From positions 1 through 64,000 of the forward strand of contig JADJNY010000011.1 in the NCBI GenBank assembly GCA_016714045.1: a DNA stretch of 64,000 nucleotides. Direction: 5' to 3'. The notes under the pieces were generated by a model. The model was not told the DNA's origin. It searched no databases and saw only the letters and a list, made by a program, of their open reading frames with translations. Shown piece by piece: positions 19,259 through 33,709 of the stretch. The position numbers and the translations under genes are program-made. Positions within the stretch are counted from its first letter, which is position 1. Each line of letters begins with the position of its first letter. The stretch is from Planctomycetota bacterium (lineage in GTDB: Bacteria > Planctomycetota > UBA1135 > GCA-002686595).

Positions 19259-20270
19259 GCGAGCCGGCACGGCGCCTCCGCGTGGCCGTGATCGGCGTCG
19301 GCCACCTCGGCAAGTTCCACGCGCGGATCTACCGCGAGAACCCGCGCGCGGAGCTCGTGGCGGTCGTGGATCCCAACGCGGCGCGCGCGAGAGAGCTCGC
19401 CGCCGAACTCGGCTGCGCCGCGCTGGAGTCCGCGAGCGAGCTCCCCGCGGACCTCGACGCCGTCAGCATCGCCGTCCCGACTGCGCTCCACGCCGAGGTC
19501 GCGATCCCTCTGCTCGAGCGCGGCGTCCCTGCCTGATCGAGAAGCCGCTCGCGTCGGACATGCGCGCCGCGCAGGCGATCCTCGACGCCGCGCGCCGCGG
19601 CCGCACGCACGCCGCCGTGGGGCACGTCGAGCGCTTTCAGCCCGGCCTGCGCAAGGTGCGCGAGATGCAACTCGCGCCGCGGTTCATCGAATGCCACCGG
19701 CTCGCGCCGTTCAGCTTCCGGAGCCTCGACGTCGGCGTCGTCCACGATCTGATGATCCACGACCTCGACCTCGTGCTCGACCTCGTCGGCAGCGACGTCG
19801 AGAGCTTCGACGCGGCCGGCGGGACGATCTTGACGGACAAGGAGGACCTCGCCTCCGTGCGCCTCGTCTTCCGGAACGGAGCGCGCGCGAACGTCACGGC
19901 GAGTCGCGCGTCGTTGTCCCCGATGCGACGCTTCCGCATGTTCTCGAGCCAGGGCTACGTCAGCCTGGACTTCACGAAGAACTACGGGCTGATCGTGCAG
20001 AAGGGACCGGAGTGGGAGCAGGGCCGCGCCGCCCTCCGTGAGATGAACCCGATGGTGCTCGCGATGCAGAAGGACTGGGTCACGAGCCGCGTGCTCCAGG
20101 TCTCCGAGCTCGACCTCTCGGGGCACGAGCGACCGCTGCAAGCCGAGCTCGACTCGTTCCTGAAGAGCGTGCAGGAAGGGCGCGAGCCCGAAGTGAGCGG
20201 CGAAGCGGGAGCTCGCGCGCTCGACCTGGCGGACCGCATCGCGGCGCGCATCCGCGAGCAGCGGTTCTGA
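19255..20270 (+). pseudogene. Gfo/Idh/MocA-family NAD(P)-dependent oxidoreductase, complete but split by a one-base deletion
   Basis: The ATG at 19255 overlaps the lpxA stop. The N-terminal Rossmann fold reads VAVIGVGHLGKFHARIYREN, then ELPADLDAVSIAVPT. At 19529-19533 the run CCC should be CCCC: restoring one C gives GVPCLIEKPLA, the family's EKP motif with the active-site Lys. The rest continues in the shifted frame (AAVGHVERFQPGLRKV; DVGVVHDLMIHDLDLVL) to TGA at 20270, about 338 residues. Genes of this family next to lpxA include GnnA, which oxidises UDP-GlcNAc at C3 on the way to an amine-bearing lipid A. No GnnB aminotransferase is in the window, so that role is only a possibility. Confidence 0.85.
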
Positions 20271-20457
20271 CGCGTCGCGGACGCGCCGCGCGTCGCGGTC
20301 CGAGCCCGGGCCCACCCTCCGGGCCGCGTTCCGTGGCCGCGGTTCGGCGCGCTCGCGCCTCGTCGCACGCCCGCGCAGGGCGGAGGAAATCGCAGCGGGC
20401 CGATGGTAGAAGGAGCGCGAGCCGTGCGGGCCGCGCGGCTCCTCCAGGACTGCGCGC

Positions 20458-23400
20458 ATGACCGACACGCTCTTCGCTCCGCTCCCCGACGACCTGACCG
20501 CCAAGCCCGACGCCGCCGAGGCGGAGGTGCTCGCGCACTGGCGTGCGAACGACGTCTTCGGGACGCTGCAGCGCGCGCGCTCCCGCGCTCCCTCCTTCGT
20601 CTTCTGGGAAGGTCCGCCCACCGCGAACGGTCGTCCGGGCATCCACCACGTGCTCGCGCGCACGATCAAGGACGCCGTCTGCCGCTGGCAGACGATGAAC
20701 GGCAAGCGCGTGGTGCGCAAGGCCGGTTGGGACACGCACGGGCTCCCGGTCGAACTCGAGGTCGAAAAGAAGCTCGGCATCAGCGGGAAACCGGACATCG
20801 AGCGCTACGGCGTCGCGGCGTTCAACAAGCAGTGCCGCGAGTCCGTGTGGACGTACCAGAAGGACTGGGAGCAGCTCTCCGAACGCATCGGGTACTGGCT
20901 CGACTACTCCGATCCCTACATCACCTACGCCGAGGACTACGTCGAGTCCGTGTGGAACCTGCTCGCGCGCTTCCACGGCGCGGGGCTCGTGTACCGCGGC
21001 AAGAAGGTGCTCCCGTACTGCGGACGGTGCGGCACGGGCCTCTCGTCGCACGAGCTCGGCCAGCCGGGCGTGTACCGCGACGTGCAGGACCCGAGCGTCA
21101 CCGTGCGCTTCCGCTTGAAGGTGCAGCGCGACGCCGCCGAGCCCGAGTGCGTGCTCGCCTGGACGACGACGCCGTGGACGCTGCCGTCGAACTTCGCGCT
21201 CGCGGTGCACCCCGAGCTCGACTACGTCCGCGCGCGCGTCCGCCACATGGCGGGCAAGGGCGCCGACGCGAAGGAGGTCTTCCGCGAGACCGTCTGGGTC
21301 GCAGCCGCGCGCGCCGAAGCCGTGCTGCCCAAGGGCTTCGAAGTGCTCGAGACGCGCAAGGGGGCGGCGCTCCTCGGCCTCGAGTACGAGCCGCTCTTCG
21401 TCGCGCAACCCGGCGCGGCGCTGCTCCCGCCGAGCGCGCCGGCCGACGCGGTCCAGCGCCGGCACAAGCTCGTCCCTGGCGAGTTCGTCACGACGACGGA
21501 CGGCACGGGGGTCGTCCACATGGCGTGCTACGGCGCCGACGACTGGGACGTCGCGTCGAAGAACGGCATCGCGGCGATCCTCGGTCCGGGGCCGAACGGG
21601 ACGTACCTCCACGACGTGCGCACGGCCGCAGGCGACGTCGTCGTCGCGACGGGCACGTGGTTCAAGGACGCCGACGAGCTCGTCGTGAACGATCTCAAAG
21701 CGCGGCACTTGATGTTCAAGAACGCGCGCGAGTCGCACAGCTATCCGCACTGCTGGCGCTGCAACACCGCGCTCTACTACTTCCCGGTCGACGCCTGGTA
21801 CATCAAGACGACGTCGTACAAGGACCGCATGGTCGAGCTCAACCGGAAGATCCGGTGGGTGCCGCCCGAGGTCGGTGAGAAGCGCTTCGGCGAGTGGCTC
21901 ACGAACAACGTCGACTGGAACATCTCGCGCGACCGGTACTGGGGGACGCCGCTCCCGTTCTGGGTGTGCGAGAAAGACGAGACGCACGTCGTCGCGATCG
22001 GCAGCGTCGCCGAGCTGAAGCAGCGCGCCGGCGGTCGGCTCCCCGACGGCTTCGACAACCACAAACCGTTGATCGACGAGGTCGTGTTCGCGTGCGAGCG
22101 CTGCGGCGGGACGATGCGGCGCACGAAGAGCGTGCTCGACTGCTGGTTCGACTCGGGCGCCATGCCCTACGCGCAGTACCACTGGCCGTTCGGGGACGGC
22201 GCCGCGAAGGTGCGCGATCAGTTCCCGGCCGACTTCATCGCCGAGGGCCTCGACCAGACGCGCGGGTGGTTCTACACGCTGCACGCGATCGGCGCGTTCG
22301 TGACCTCGCTACCCGAGTTCGGCGGAACTCCGCAGCCGGCGTACAAGACCTGCGTCGTCAACGGGCTCGTGCTCGACAAGGACGGCGTCAAGATGTCGAA
22401 GCGCCTCGGCAACGTCGTCGATCCGTGGAAGGCGATCGCGGAGAACGGCGCCGACGCCGTGCGCTGGTACCTCGTCGCGAGCGGGCAGCCGTGGCTCCCG
22501 AAGCGCTTCGATCCCGCGGGGCTCGTCGAGGTCAGGCGCAAGCACTTCGGCACGCTCGTGAACAGCTACAAGTTCTTCGCGGACTACGCGCGCATCGACC
22601 GCTTCGACCCCGCGTCGCCCGCGATTCCGACCGTGGCGCAGCGCCCCGAGATCGATCGCTGGCTCGCGTCGCGCACGGAATCCCTCGTCGCGGACGTGCG
22701 CGCGCGCATGGACGACTACGACCTGTCGGAGGCCTGCCGGGCGATCGAGGACTTCGTCAGCGACGACCTCTCGAACTGGTACATCCGGCGTAACCGTCGG
22801 CGGTTCTGGCTCGCGGAGACGGGCTCGGACAAGCTGGCCGCGTTCGCGACGTTGCACCACGCGTTGTCGACGGTGGCGCTCCTCGGCGCTCCGTTCGCGC
22901 CGTTCCTCTCCGAGATGCTCTGGTCGCGCCTCGCCCCTCGCGCTGGTTCCGTGCACGCGGAGCGCGCGCCGAACGTGCGCAAGGAGCTCGTTGACGCCGA
23001 CCTCGAGGCGAGCATGCGCATCGTGAAGCGCGTCGTCGTGCTCGGGCGCGCCCTGCGTGAGCGGCTCGGCATCAAGAATCGTCAGCCCCTGCGTGCGCTC
23101 CACGTGCGCACGTCGGACGAGCGCGCGCTCGCGTTGCTCGGGCGCGAGTTCGCGCGCGAGCTCGTGCTGGGGGAACTCAACGTGAAAGCCCTCGCGAGCC
23201 TCGCCGCCGACGATGGGCGGCTGTGCACGCTCAAGGCGAAGGCGAACTTCAAGGTCCTCGGCAAGCGACTCGGCGCGTCGATGAAGGCCGCTGCGGCGGC
23301 GATCGAGGGCTTGCCCTCCGAGCGCGTCGCGCAGCTGCGTGCTGGCGCGCGGGTCACGCTCGTCGTGGATGGCGCCGACGTCGAGCTCGGCCCCGAGGAC

Positions 23401-23763
23401 GTCCTCGTCCAGGTCGAGACGCGGGCGGACTTCGAGCTCGAGACGGACGGCCAGTACGTGGTCTGGTTCGACACCGAGCTCGACGAGGAGCTGGTGCAAG
23501 AAGGGTTCGCGCGCGAGTGCGTCAACCGGCTGAATGCCCTGCGCAAGGACCGCGGCCTTGCTCCCCAGGACCGCATCCGCATCGTAGCTTGGAGCGACGA
23601 CGGGACGGTCCGCGCGGCCGTCGAGCGCTTCGCGCGGATGATCGCGAGCGAGACCCTGGCCGTCGAGCTCACGTTCCGGGAGCTGCATTCCGCGCAGGAG
23701 GGTGCGGAGCTCCTGGACCTGGGTGACGGGCGTTCGCTGCTCGTGCAGCTCACTCGGGCCTGA
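20458..23763 (+). CDS. ileS: Isoleucyl-tRNA synthetase, eukaryote-like (type 2)
   Basis: Charges tRNA-Ile. Class I signatures are PTANGRPGIHHVLARTIKD (HIGH variant GIHH at residues 61-64) and KMSKRLGN near residue 645. GWDTHGLPVELEVEKKLG is the form seen in the eukaryote-like IleRS2 group rather than the usual bacterial GWDCHGLP form. The CP1 editing domain (WTTTPWTLPSNFALAV; GTGVVHMACYGADDWDVA) is present. WFDSGAMPYAQYHWPF precedes the catalytic loop, and Cys pairs (CERCGG) suggest a zinc site. It has 1101 residues, long as in type 2 enzymes. IleRS2 enzymes are often less sensitive to mupirocin; that is family knowledge, not shown here. Confidence 0.95.
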   Translation: MTDTLFAPLPDDLTAKPDAAEAEVLAHWRANDVFGTLQRARSRAPSFVFWEGPPTANGRPGIHHVLARTIKDAVCRWQTMNGKRVVRKAGWDTHGLPVELEVEKKLGISGKPDIERYGVAAFNKQCRESVWTYQKDWEQLSERIGYWLDYSDPYITYAEDYVESVWNLLARFHGAGLVYRGKKVLPYCGRCGTGLSSHELGQPGVYRDVQDPSVTVRFRLKVQRDAAEPECVLAWTTTPWTLPSNFALAVHPELDYVRARVRHMAGKGADAKEVFRETVWVAAARAEAVLPKGFEVLETRKGAALLGLEYEPLFVAQPGAALLPPSAPADAVQRRHKLVPGEFVTTTDGTGVVHMACYGADDWDVASKNGIAAILGPGPNGTYLHDVRTAAGDVVVATGTWFKDADELVVNDLKARHLMFKNARESHSYPHCWRCNTALYYFPVDAWYIKTTSYKDRMVELNRKIRWVPPEVGEKRFGEWLTNNVDWNISRDRYWGTPLPFWVCEKDETHVVAIGSVAELKQRAGGRLPDGFDNHKPLIDEVVFACERCGGTMRRTKSVLDCWFDSGAMPYAQYHWPFGDGAAKVRDQFPADFIAEGLDQTRGWFYTLHAIGAFVTSLPEFGGTPQPAYKTCVVNGLVLDKDGVKMSKRLGNVVDPWKAIAENGADAVRWYLVASGQPWLPKRFDPAGLVEVRRKHFGTLVNSYKFFADYARIDRFDPASPAIPTVAQRPEIDRWLASRTESLVADVRARMDDYDLSEACRAIEDFVSDDLSNWYIRRNRRRFWLAETGSDKLAAFATLHHALSTVALLGAPFAPFLSEMLWSRLAPRAGSVHAERAPNVRKELVDADLEASMRIVKRVVVLGRALRERLGIKNRQPLRALHVRTSDERALALLGREFARELVLGELNVKALASLAADDGRLCTLKAKANFKVLGKRLGASMKAAAAAIEGLPSERVAQLRAGARVTLVVDGADVELGPEDVLVQVETRADFELETDGQYVVWFDTELDEELVQEGFARECVNRLNALRKDRGLAPQDRIRIVAWSDDGTVRAAVERFARMIASETLAVELTFRELHSAQEGAELLDLGDGRSLLVQLTRA

Positions 23764-24558
23764 GCGGCGCTCGAAGGGACCGGACGACCACCGCACGCGC
23801 CGCCGCGCGCTCGAACGGCGTCGCGTCTCGTCCTCCGGAGGCTCGCCGCATCGATGGCGTCGGCGCGCCCCGTGGGCCGGGCGCGGGACGGAGCGTTCAC
23901 TCGGGCTCCTGCGTTCTCAGACCGCCTTGGAGCGTGCCGGAGCCTCTGCACCCATCGACGTTTCGTGCCCGGCGAGCCGCCTCGCCTGTGCTCCTTGGCT
24001 CGGCACGGCTCGACGCGAAAGACCGGCGCTTGCCTGCGCTTGGCGAGGTGCCCGCGACGGCCCGCGACGGCTTCTCCGTGCTCTCGAACCGCGAGCTCGA
24101 ACTCCCGACCGGTTCGACCTGGTGTCGCGCAGCTCTGGAGTCGCTCGACCCACAGCAGCTCGCGACGGCGGGTGGAAGCGCAGCGACGAAGCGCGAACGG
24201 ACGCTCACGTCGAACGCCATGTGGCGGGACGAATACCCGTTTCACCCTTGCTCGCCATGGAGTAGCTTCTGCACGTCGGGGCAACCCTGGTGCACAGGTG
24301 ACCTGTCCTGATCCCTGGAGCCGAACAACAACCACATGGGCCCTGTTCGATCGTGCGGCACTCCCGCGCGGTGTTGGGCCCTCCTGGAACCAAGTGGTTC
24401 CGGGTTCCGACGGGCACGGTTTCGCTGGGGCCCCCGACTTCCTAGCTCTCGAACTCGGTCGGAGTTCGAGGCCGGCCCGGTCTCACATCGCAGTCCCCGC
24501 TTGAGCGCGGGAGGTGGGGCATCGGGCGGACGTTCGGTCCCCTGCACAGGCTCTCTCG
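23764..24558. other. Gene-free region with a cluster of hairpins at its downstream end
   Basis: No open frame in these 795 bases has a recognisable motif or the codon bias of its neighbours. The last 270 bases hold several inverted repeats. They are ACAGGT-G-ACCTGT (24294-24306), a stem around GGAACC-AAGT-GGTTCC (24383-24404), CTCGAACTC/GAGTTCGAG (24448-24456 with 24462-24470), and CCCGC/GCGGG (24496-24500 with 24507-24511). They may be the leader of the next gene, a terminator set for ileS, or a small RNA. Confidence 0.5.
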
Positions 24559-25929
24559 ATGCGCACCCTTCTCCTGGCCCTCCTGGCCGGTGGTCTGCTC
24601 TGGTCGTGCTTCCGTTCGTCCGACGAGGACGAGGTCGCCGCGGGGCACGAGCTGGCTCCGGCTGGCGAGATGCTCACCCCGGAGGCTGACGAGTCCGGCG
24701 CCGCCATAGGGGCGCCCGTGGCACGAATCGAAGCGCCCACCGCGCCGAGGGAAGACGCGCATCGGGCGGCTCCTACAACCGTTGCGCCGCCCCCTCCGGC
24801 ACCGAAAAGCGTGCCTCAGACGCAACCTGTGGAAGCGTCCGCGATCTCGGCGCCGCCCGAGGGCCCTCCTGCGGCCGAAGGGCAGGGCCTCGAAGTCGAG
24901 TTGGGGGCGCTCCTCGTCCATGCGCCCGATCGAGTGGAGGCGCGGCTGTCCTCCCTCGAGGGCGAACTCCCCGCGTCCCGTGCCAAGCTGGTCCGGATCT
25001 ACGCCGCCCTGGCTCTCGGAGACGGAGATCGCGCCTCCAAGCTGGCGCAGGGGCTCGACGATGAGGCGGGGCTCAGGGCGGAGGAGGTCGACTTCGCCCG
25101 GCGCGGGGCTCAACGCGGCGGAGCTGTGCCGGCGGCTTCCTCCACGGCCGGCCCCCTCCTGCGCGGTGCCCGGCTCGCGCTGCTCGCGCTGGAAGCCGAG
25201 CGACAGGCGCGAGAGGGGCGAACTCGTCTCGCTGCACTCCAGATGACCGAGGCGGTCCTGACCGAGCTGAGCAGCCCTTGGACCGTCGAGGACAAGACCC
25301 TCGTGCGATGGGGTGAGCGGCTCGAGGAGTGGGCCCAGAAGACGCGCTGGCGACGCGACGCCGAGTGGCCGTCCATCGATGTGGTCGTGCAACCCGGGGA
25401 GAGCCTGATCGCGATCCGAAAGCGCGTCGTGGCGCAGCACCCCGAGCTGTTGGTCTGCACGGGGCTGATCGCCAGGTCCAACCAGCTCCGTGGGGACATC
25501 GTCCACCCGGGAGAGAAGCTCCGGATCCCCACCGAGCGCGTGAGCGTCCTCGTCGATCTGAGCGCGCACTGGGCCTTCTACCGAATCGGGGACGAGATCA
25601 CGGCCGCGTGGCCGGTCGGCGTGGGTAAGCAGGGCAGCGAGACCAAGCCCGGCGCCTACCGCGTCGGAGACAAGCGTCGAGACCCCATGTGGTTTCCGCC
25701 AGGGCAGGAGCCCGTGCCCTTCGGAGACCCGCGGAACCCGCTCGGAAGTCGCTGGATCGAGCTGGAACTGCCGGACGGTCGGGCGACTCACTTGGGCTTC
25801 CACGGAACCAACGAGCCGGAGAGCGTAGGCAAGGACGCGAGCCAGGGCTGTCTGAGGATGCGCCAGGCCGATGTCGAGGAGCTCTTCGAGATCCTGCCGG
25901 CCGGGGTCACGGTTGAGATCCAGGGCTGA
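24559..25929 (+). CDS. LysM and L,D-transpeptidase (YkuD) domain protein
   Basis: Likely a periplasmic peptidoglycan cross-linking or protein-anchoring enzyme. The ATG at 24559 starts a signal segment MRTLLLALLAGGLLWSC, whose Cys-17 could be a weak lipobox. A Pro/Ala-rich linker follows, then a helical region (residues 110-265), a LysM-like domain (VVVQPGESLIAIRKRVV to HPGEKLRIP, about 272-325) and the YkuD domain. The catalytic signature reads HLGFHGTNEPESVGKD then ASQGCLRM, where Cys near residue 430 is the nucleophile; SQGC replaces the more common SHGC. It has 456 residues. An upstream extension of the frame to 24514 is less likely because it precedes the signal. Confidence 0.88.
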   Translation: MRTLLLALLAGGLLWSCFRSSDEDEVAAGHELAPAGEMLTPEADESGAAIGAPVARIEAPTAPREDAHRAAPTTVAPPPPAPKSVPQTQPVEASAISAPPEGPPAAEGQGLEVELGALLVHAPDRVEARLSSLEGELPASRAKLVRIYAALALGDGDRASKLAQGLDDEAGLRAEEVDFARRGAQRGGAVPAASSTAGPLLRGARLALLALEAERQAREGRTRLAALQMTEAVLTELSSPWTVEDKTLVRWGERLEEWAQKTRWRRDAEWPSIDVVVQPGESLIAIRKRVVAQHPELLVCTGLIARSNQLRGDIVHPGEKLRIPTERVSVLVDLSAHWAFYRIGDEITAAWPVGVGKQGSETKPGAYRVGDKRRDPMWFPPGQEPVPFGDPRNPLGSRWIELELPDGRATHLGFHGTNEPESVGKDASQGCLRMRQADVEELFEILPAGVTVEIQG

Positions 25930-26181
25930 ACCGGGCGCAGCAAGCACAGCGGAGGGCTGTTCGAGGTGGGGTGGGGAGAAGGCACGGGAAGGGGGCGCTA
26001 GGGCCATCCCCGCTACGATGGGTGGGGCAAAGGCCGGCCGTGGCTAGCCCGCGAGCTCGAATTCCACCTCAGAACGGCCGATCAAGGGGGGGCGCACAAA
26101 AAACGGCCCGCCGTAAGTCCAGCTTTCTCAAGTCTTTACAGGCCGGAGGCAGCTGGTTCACCGGAAACTGGCCGGGGGGCA

Positions 26182-26209
26182 TTGACCCAGGCCTTTGAGA
26201 CTCTATCAT
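26182..26209 (+). promoter_or_regulatory. rRNA operon promoter
   Basis: TTGACC (26182-26187) and TATCAT (26204-26209) are spaced 16 bases apart. It is the best match to a sigma-70 promoter upstream of the 16S gene. Transcription should start near 26216, giving a leader of about 160 bases. An A6 tract lies some 80 bases further upstream. Confidence 0.65.
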
Positions 26210-26303
26210 CCCGCTCCCTCGAACGGCGGCGACGAGCTGCTGAGACGAGGACGAGGCCGGCGCGGGAGACCGCAGCAGGCAGCGGACGGATCTTTGAAAA
26301 TCA

Positions 26304-28010
<1,707 letters not shown>

Positions 28011-28069
28011 ATCTCATCCAAAGCGGTCTTGATCAGCCAAGACTCAAATAGGGCTGGGCTAATCCACAG

Positions 28070-28146
28070 GGGCCTGTAGCTCAGTTGGTTAGAGCGTCCG
28101 CCTGATAAGCGGGAGGTCAGTGGTTCAAATCCACTCAGGCCCACCA
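28070..28146 (+). tRNA. tRNA-Ile (GAT), CCA encoded
   Basis: Acceptor arm GGGCCTG pairs with CAGGCCC (28136-28142). The anticodon loop CTGATAA carries GAT. TGGTTCAAATCCA is the T arm, and CCA is encoded at 28144-28146. It sits in the 16S-23S spacer. Confidence 0.96.
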
Positions 28147-28221
28147 CTTTCGCGCGGTTGACAGCACCCGTGGAGTTGGTTTGCCAGCTCTGAGCCGCCG
28201 AAGGGCCGCCCGCAGCAAAAA

Positions 28222-28297
28222 GGGGGCGTAGCTCAGTTGGTAGAGCACCTGGTTTGCAACCAGGGGGTCGTGGGTTCGAATCCCTTCGCCTCCACCA
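28222..28297 (+). tRNA. tRNA-Ala (TGC), CCA encoded
   Basis: Acceptor GGGGGCG pairs with CGCCTCC with one G-T pair. The anticodon loop TTTGCAA carries TGC, and CCA is encoded. Ile-then-Ala in the spacer is the standard bacterial order. Confidence 0.96.
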
Positions 28298-28376
28298 GCG
28301 TGACGCAAGGCCGCCCTGATCTGTAGGATGAGAACGAACAACCTGCTCCTTAGCGGCGCGGGTGATCTTTGAAAAC

Positions 28377-31455
<3,079 letters not shown>

Positions 31456-31491
31456 TATCTCAACGCCATGTTTCAGATGTGGCTAATGTAT

Positions 31492-31601
31492 TCCCGGTGA
31501 CCATAGGTCTTTGGCCATACCCGTTCCCATACCGAACACGGTCGTCAAGCGAAGACCGCCGATGATATTGCACTTGCGAGAAAGTAGGTTATCGCCGGGT
31601 T
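31492..31601 (+). rRNA. rrf: 5S ribosomal RNA
   Basis: The first stem CCCGGTGA (31493-31500) pairs with ATCGCCGGG (31591-31599), including one T-G pair. CCCGTTCCCATACCGAACACG is the conserved loop B/C region. Length is near 110 bases; the exact ends are approximate. Confidence 0.93.
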
Positions 31602-31610
31602 TTTACTAAG

Positions 31611-31642
31611 AAGGGGAAGGAGCATGCTCCTTCCCCTTTTTT
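31611..31642 (+). terminator. Intrinsic terminator of the rRNA operon
   Basis: A perfect 28-base palindrome (31611-31638, half AAGGGGAAGGAGCA) runs into TTTTTT (31637-31642). It lies 10 bases after 5S. Confidence 0.92.
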
Positions 31643-31973
31643 CGTTCGTGTTGTCTGTTCGGGAGTGTTTTCCCTGCTCGACTCGCCCGGCCTCGGCTGC
31701 CCGTGGAAGGTCGTTTCTTGCGTGTCTCGCCTCGAGGCCTCGCTCCAGTTGGGCTAGATGTTCCTGCTACTATCGGGAAGCGGTTGCCGAACCGCCCTGC
31801 GCTGTGAAGGTCACTGATTGGCTCGCTTTTCCGGAGGTATGCCTTCGAGATGAGGCATCAGGTGGCGTCCCATCGAGGTCTACCTACTGGGACGCTGCTT
31901 CGGCTGTTCTGCTCGGTCTTGGCACGTTCTGGCCCTCGGAGTTCATCCCCTTCTGAGCTAGACTAGGCAGCCA
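31643..31973. other. Gap between the rRNA terminator and nadB, no gene seen
   Basis: 331 bases of lower GC than the rest of the window. A 110-codon open frame begins inside the terminator and has no recognisable feature, so I do not call it. No convincing promoter for nadB was found. Confidence 0.5.
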
Positions 31974-33709
31974 GTGAGTTCGTCCTCGCCCCCCGTGTCC
32001 TGCTCTCCGCCTGCTTCACGGTGTTCGATTCCGTTCGGTGGTCCGACGTCGTTGGTCGGCTTCTCGCCAAGGCATACGCCGGTCTACCACTTCGACATTC
32101 TTGTCGTGGGTGGGGGAATTGCGGGCGCGGTCTCTGCGATTGCAGCTGCTCGGAAAGGCTCCTCGGTAGCCCTGCTTGCGAAGGGGGAACTGCGAGAGGC
32201 GAATACCCTGTATGCCCAGGGAGGACTTGCCGCTGCGCTTGCTGCACCGGACAACGAGGACGTTCATGCCTCCGACACGTTGCACGTCGGCTGTGGCCTG
32301 TGTGAGCGTGGGATCGTGGACCGTGTCGTCCGGGGCGGTCCGGAGGCCGTCGAGCGGCTCCTCCAACTGGGTGCTGAATTCGACCGGACGCAGACGGGGG
32401 AACTCGTCTTGTCTCGGGAGGGCGGACACTCCCATGCCCGCATTCTGCACGCGCACGGGGATGCCACCGGTCAAGAAATCCAGCGGGCTCTGTGTGCGGC
32501 CGTCAGTAACCACCCTGGCATTGCGGCCTTCCCCAATACCTTCGTCGTCGATCTTCTCTTGGGTGGTAACGGACGTGTCGTCGGTGCACTAGCCATCTCC
32601 CCTCGCGGAGATTTGGTCACGTTCTCCGTCGGTCAGGTGGTCCTCGCAACGGGTGGATCTGGGCAACTCTATCGTGAGACGACCAACCCCGTCATTGCGA
32701 CTGGCGATGGTGTCGCCATGGGCCTGAGAGGGTTGGCGCAGAAGTGCGCGACCTGGAGTTCGTTCAATTTCACCCAACCTGTTTGTACATCGCTGGTGCG
32801 GCTCGCGTACTTATCAGCGAGATCGTGCGTGGGGCGGGTGGCATTCTTCGTGACAAGCACCATCGTCGCTTCATGCCGGACTTCCATCCGTCGGCAGAGT
32901 TGGCACCTCGCGATGTCGTCAGTCGGGCGGTCTTCTCCGTCATGGTGTCGACGAGCGACACAAGCGTTTATCTGGACCTTTCCCAGGTCGACGGCGACCC
33001 CCATGTACTGTTCCCGGGGATTAGCCGCATCTGCCGCTTCTTTGGGATCGACATCGCCCGGGACCCCGTCCCTGTTCGGCCTGGTGCTCACTATCAGGTG
33101 GGGGGACTTGCGGTTGATGCGGACGGCCGGACCTCCGTACCTGGCCTGTGGGCTGTTGGGGAGTGCTCGAGCAGTGGTTTGCACGGTGCGAATCGCATGG
33201 GGTCGAATTCGCTGCTCGAGGGTGTCGTGCTCGGAAGTGCGTGCGGACTTGCAGCCGCGAGCGAGCGCCTTCGCCCTGAGGCGCCGGCGTGGACCTCTCG
33301 CCGGCATGTGGACCTCCCGAAACCCCCGGCCGGCGTGAGGGTGAACCTCGAGGACATGATCTACTCGCTGAAGTCGCTGATGTGGCGGCAGATGGGGGTG
33401 GAGCGGACACGTTCTGGTATCGAGGATGCCCTCTCGAAGATCGCCTTCTGGTCGCGCGCGTTGGCTGAGCTCGGCTCGACGGATCTCCAGGCGCTGGAGT
33501 TGGTCAACATGTTGACGGTTGCCCGCCTTGCTGCGATCGGTGCTTTGGCAAGGGAGGAATCCAGAGGGGTTCATTATCGAAGTGATTTCCCCGAGACGCG
33601 GCCCGAATGGAGGGTGCACACGATGCTTAGACCAGTCCGTCTCGAAGAGCGAATCGCCGAGATTCAACTCTATCACTCCCCCGTGGGGGGTAGCGTCGTG
33701 TCCGGGTGA
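31974..33709 (+). pseudogene. nadB: L-aspartate oxidase, complete but split by a one-base deletion
   Basis: First enzyme of NAD synthesis from aspartate: FAD-dependent oxidation to iminoaspartate. FAD-binding DILVVGGGIAGAVSAIAAAR, substrate-side TLYAQGGLAAAL and HSHARILHAHGDATG are in the first frame. After GLAQK (about 32744) the frame slips. Adding one G (AAGGTGCGC) gives VRDLEFVQFHPTCLY, then GVRVNLEDMIYSLKSLMW, ending at TGA 33709. Joined length is about 578. The GTG at 31974 gives a 40-residue extension before the FAD motif, and a later non-ATG start is possible. Codon use is far less GC-biased than most of the window. No nadA or nadC is nearby. Confidence 0.9.

Noticed and set aside
23764..24558. 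RNase P, tmRNA or SRP RNA in the gap after ileS
   Set aside because: None of the conserved core sequences of these RNAs was found.
31624..31956. 110-codon open frame directly after the rRNA operon
   Set aside because: Starts inside the terminator hairpin, has no ribosome site and no recognisable feature.
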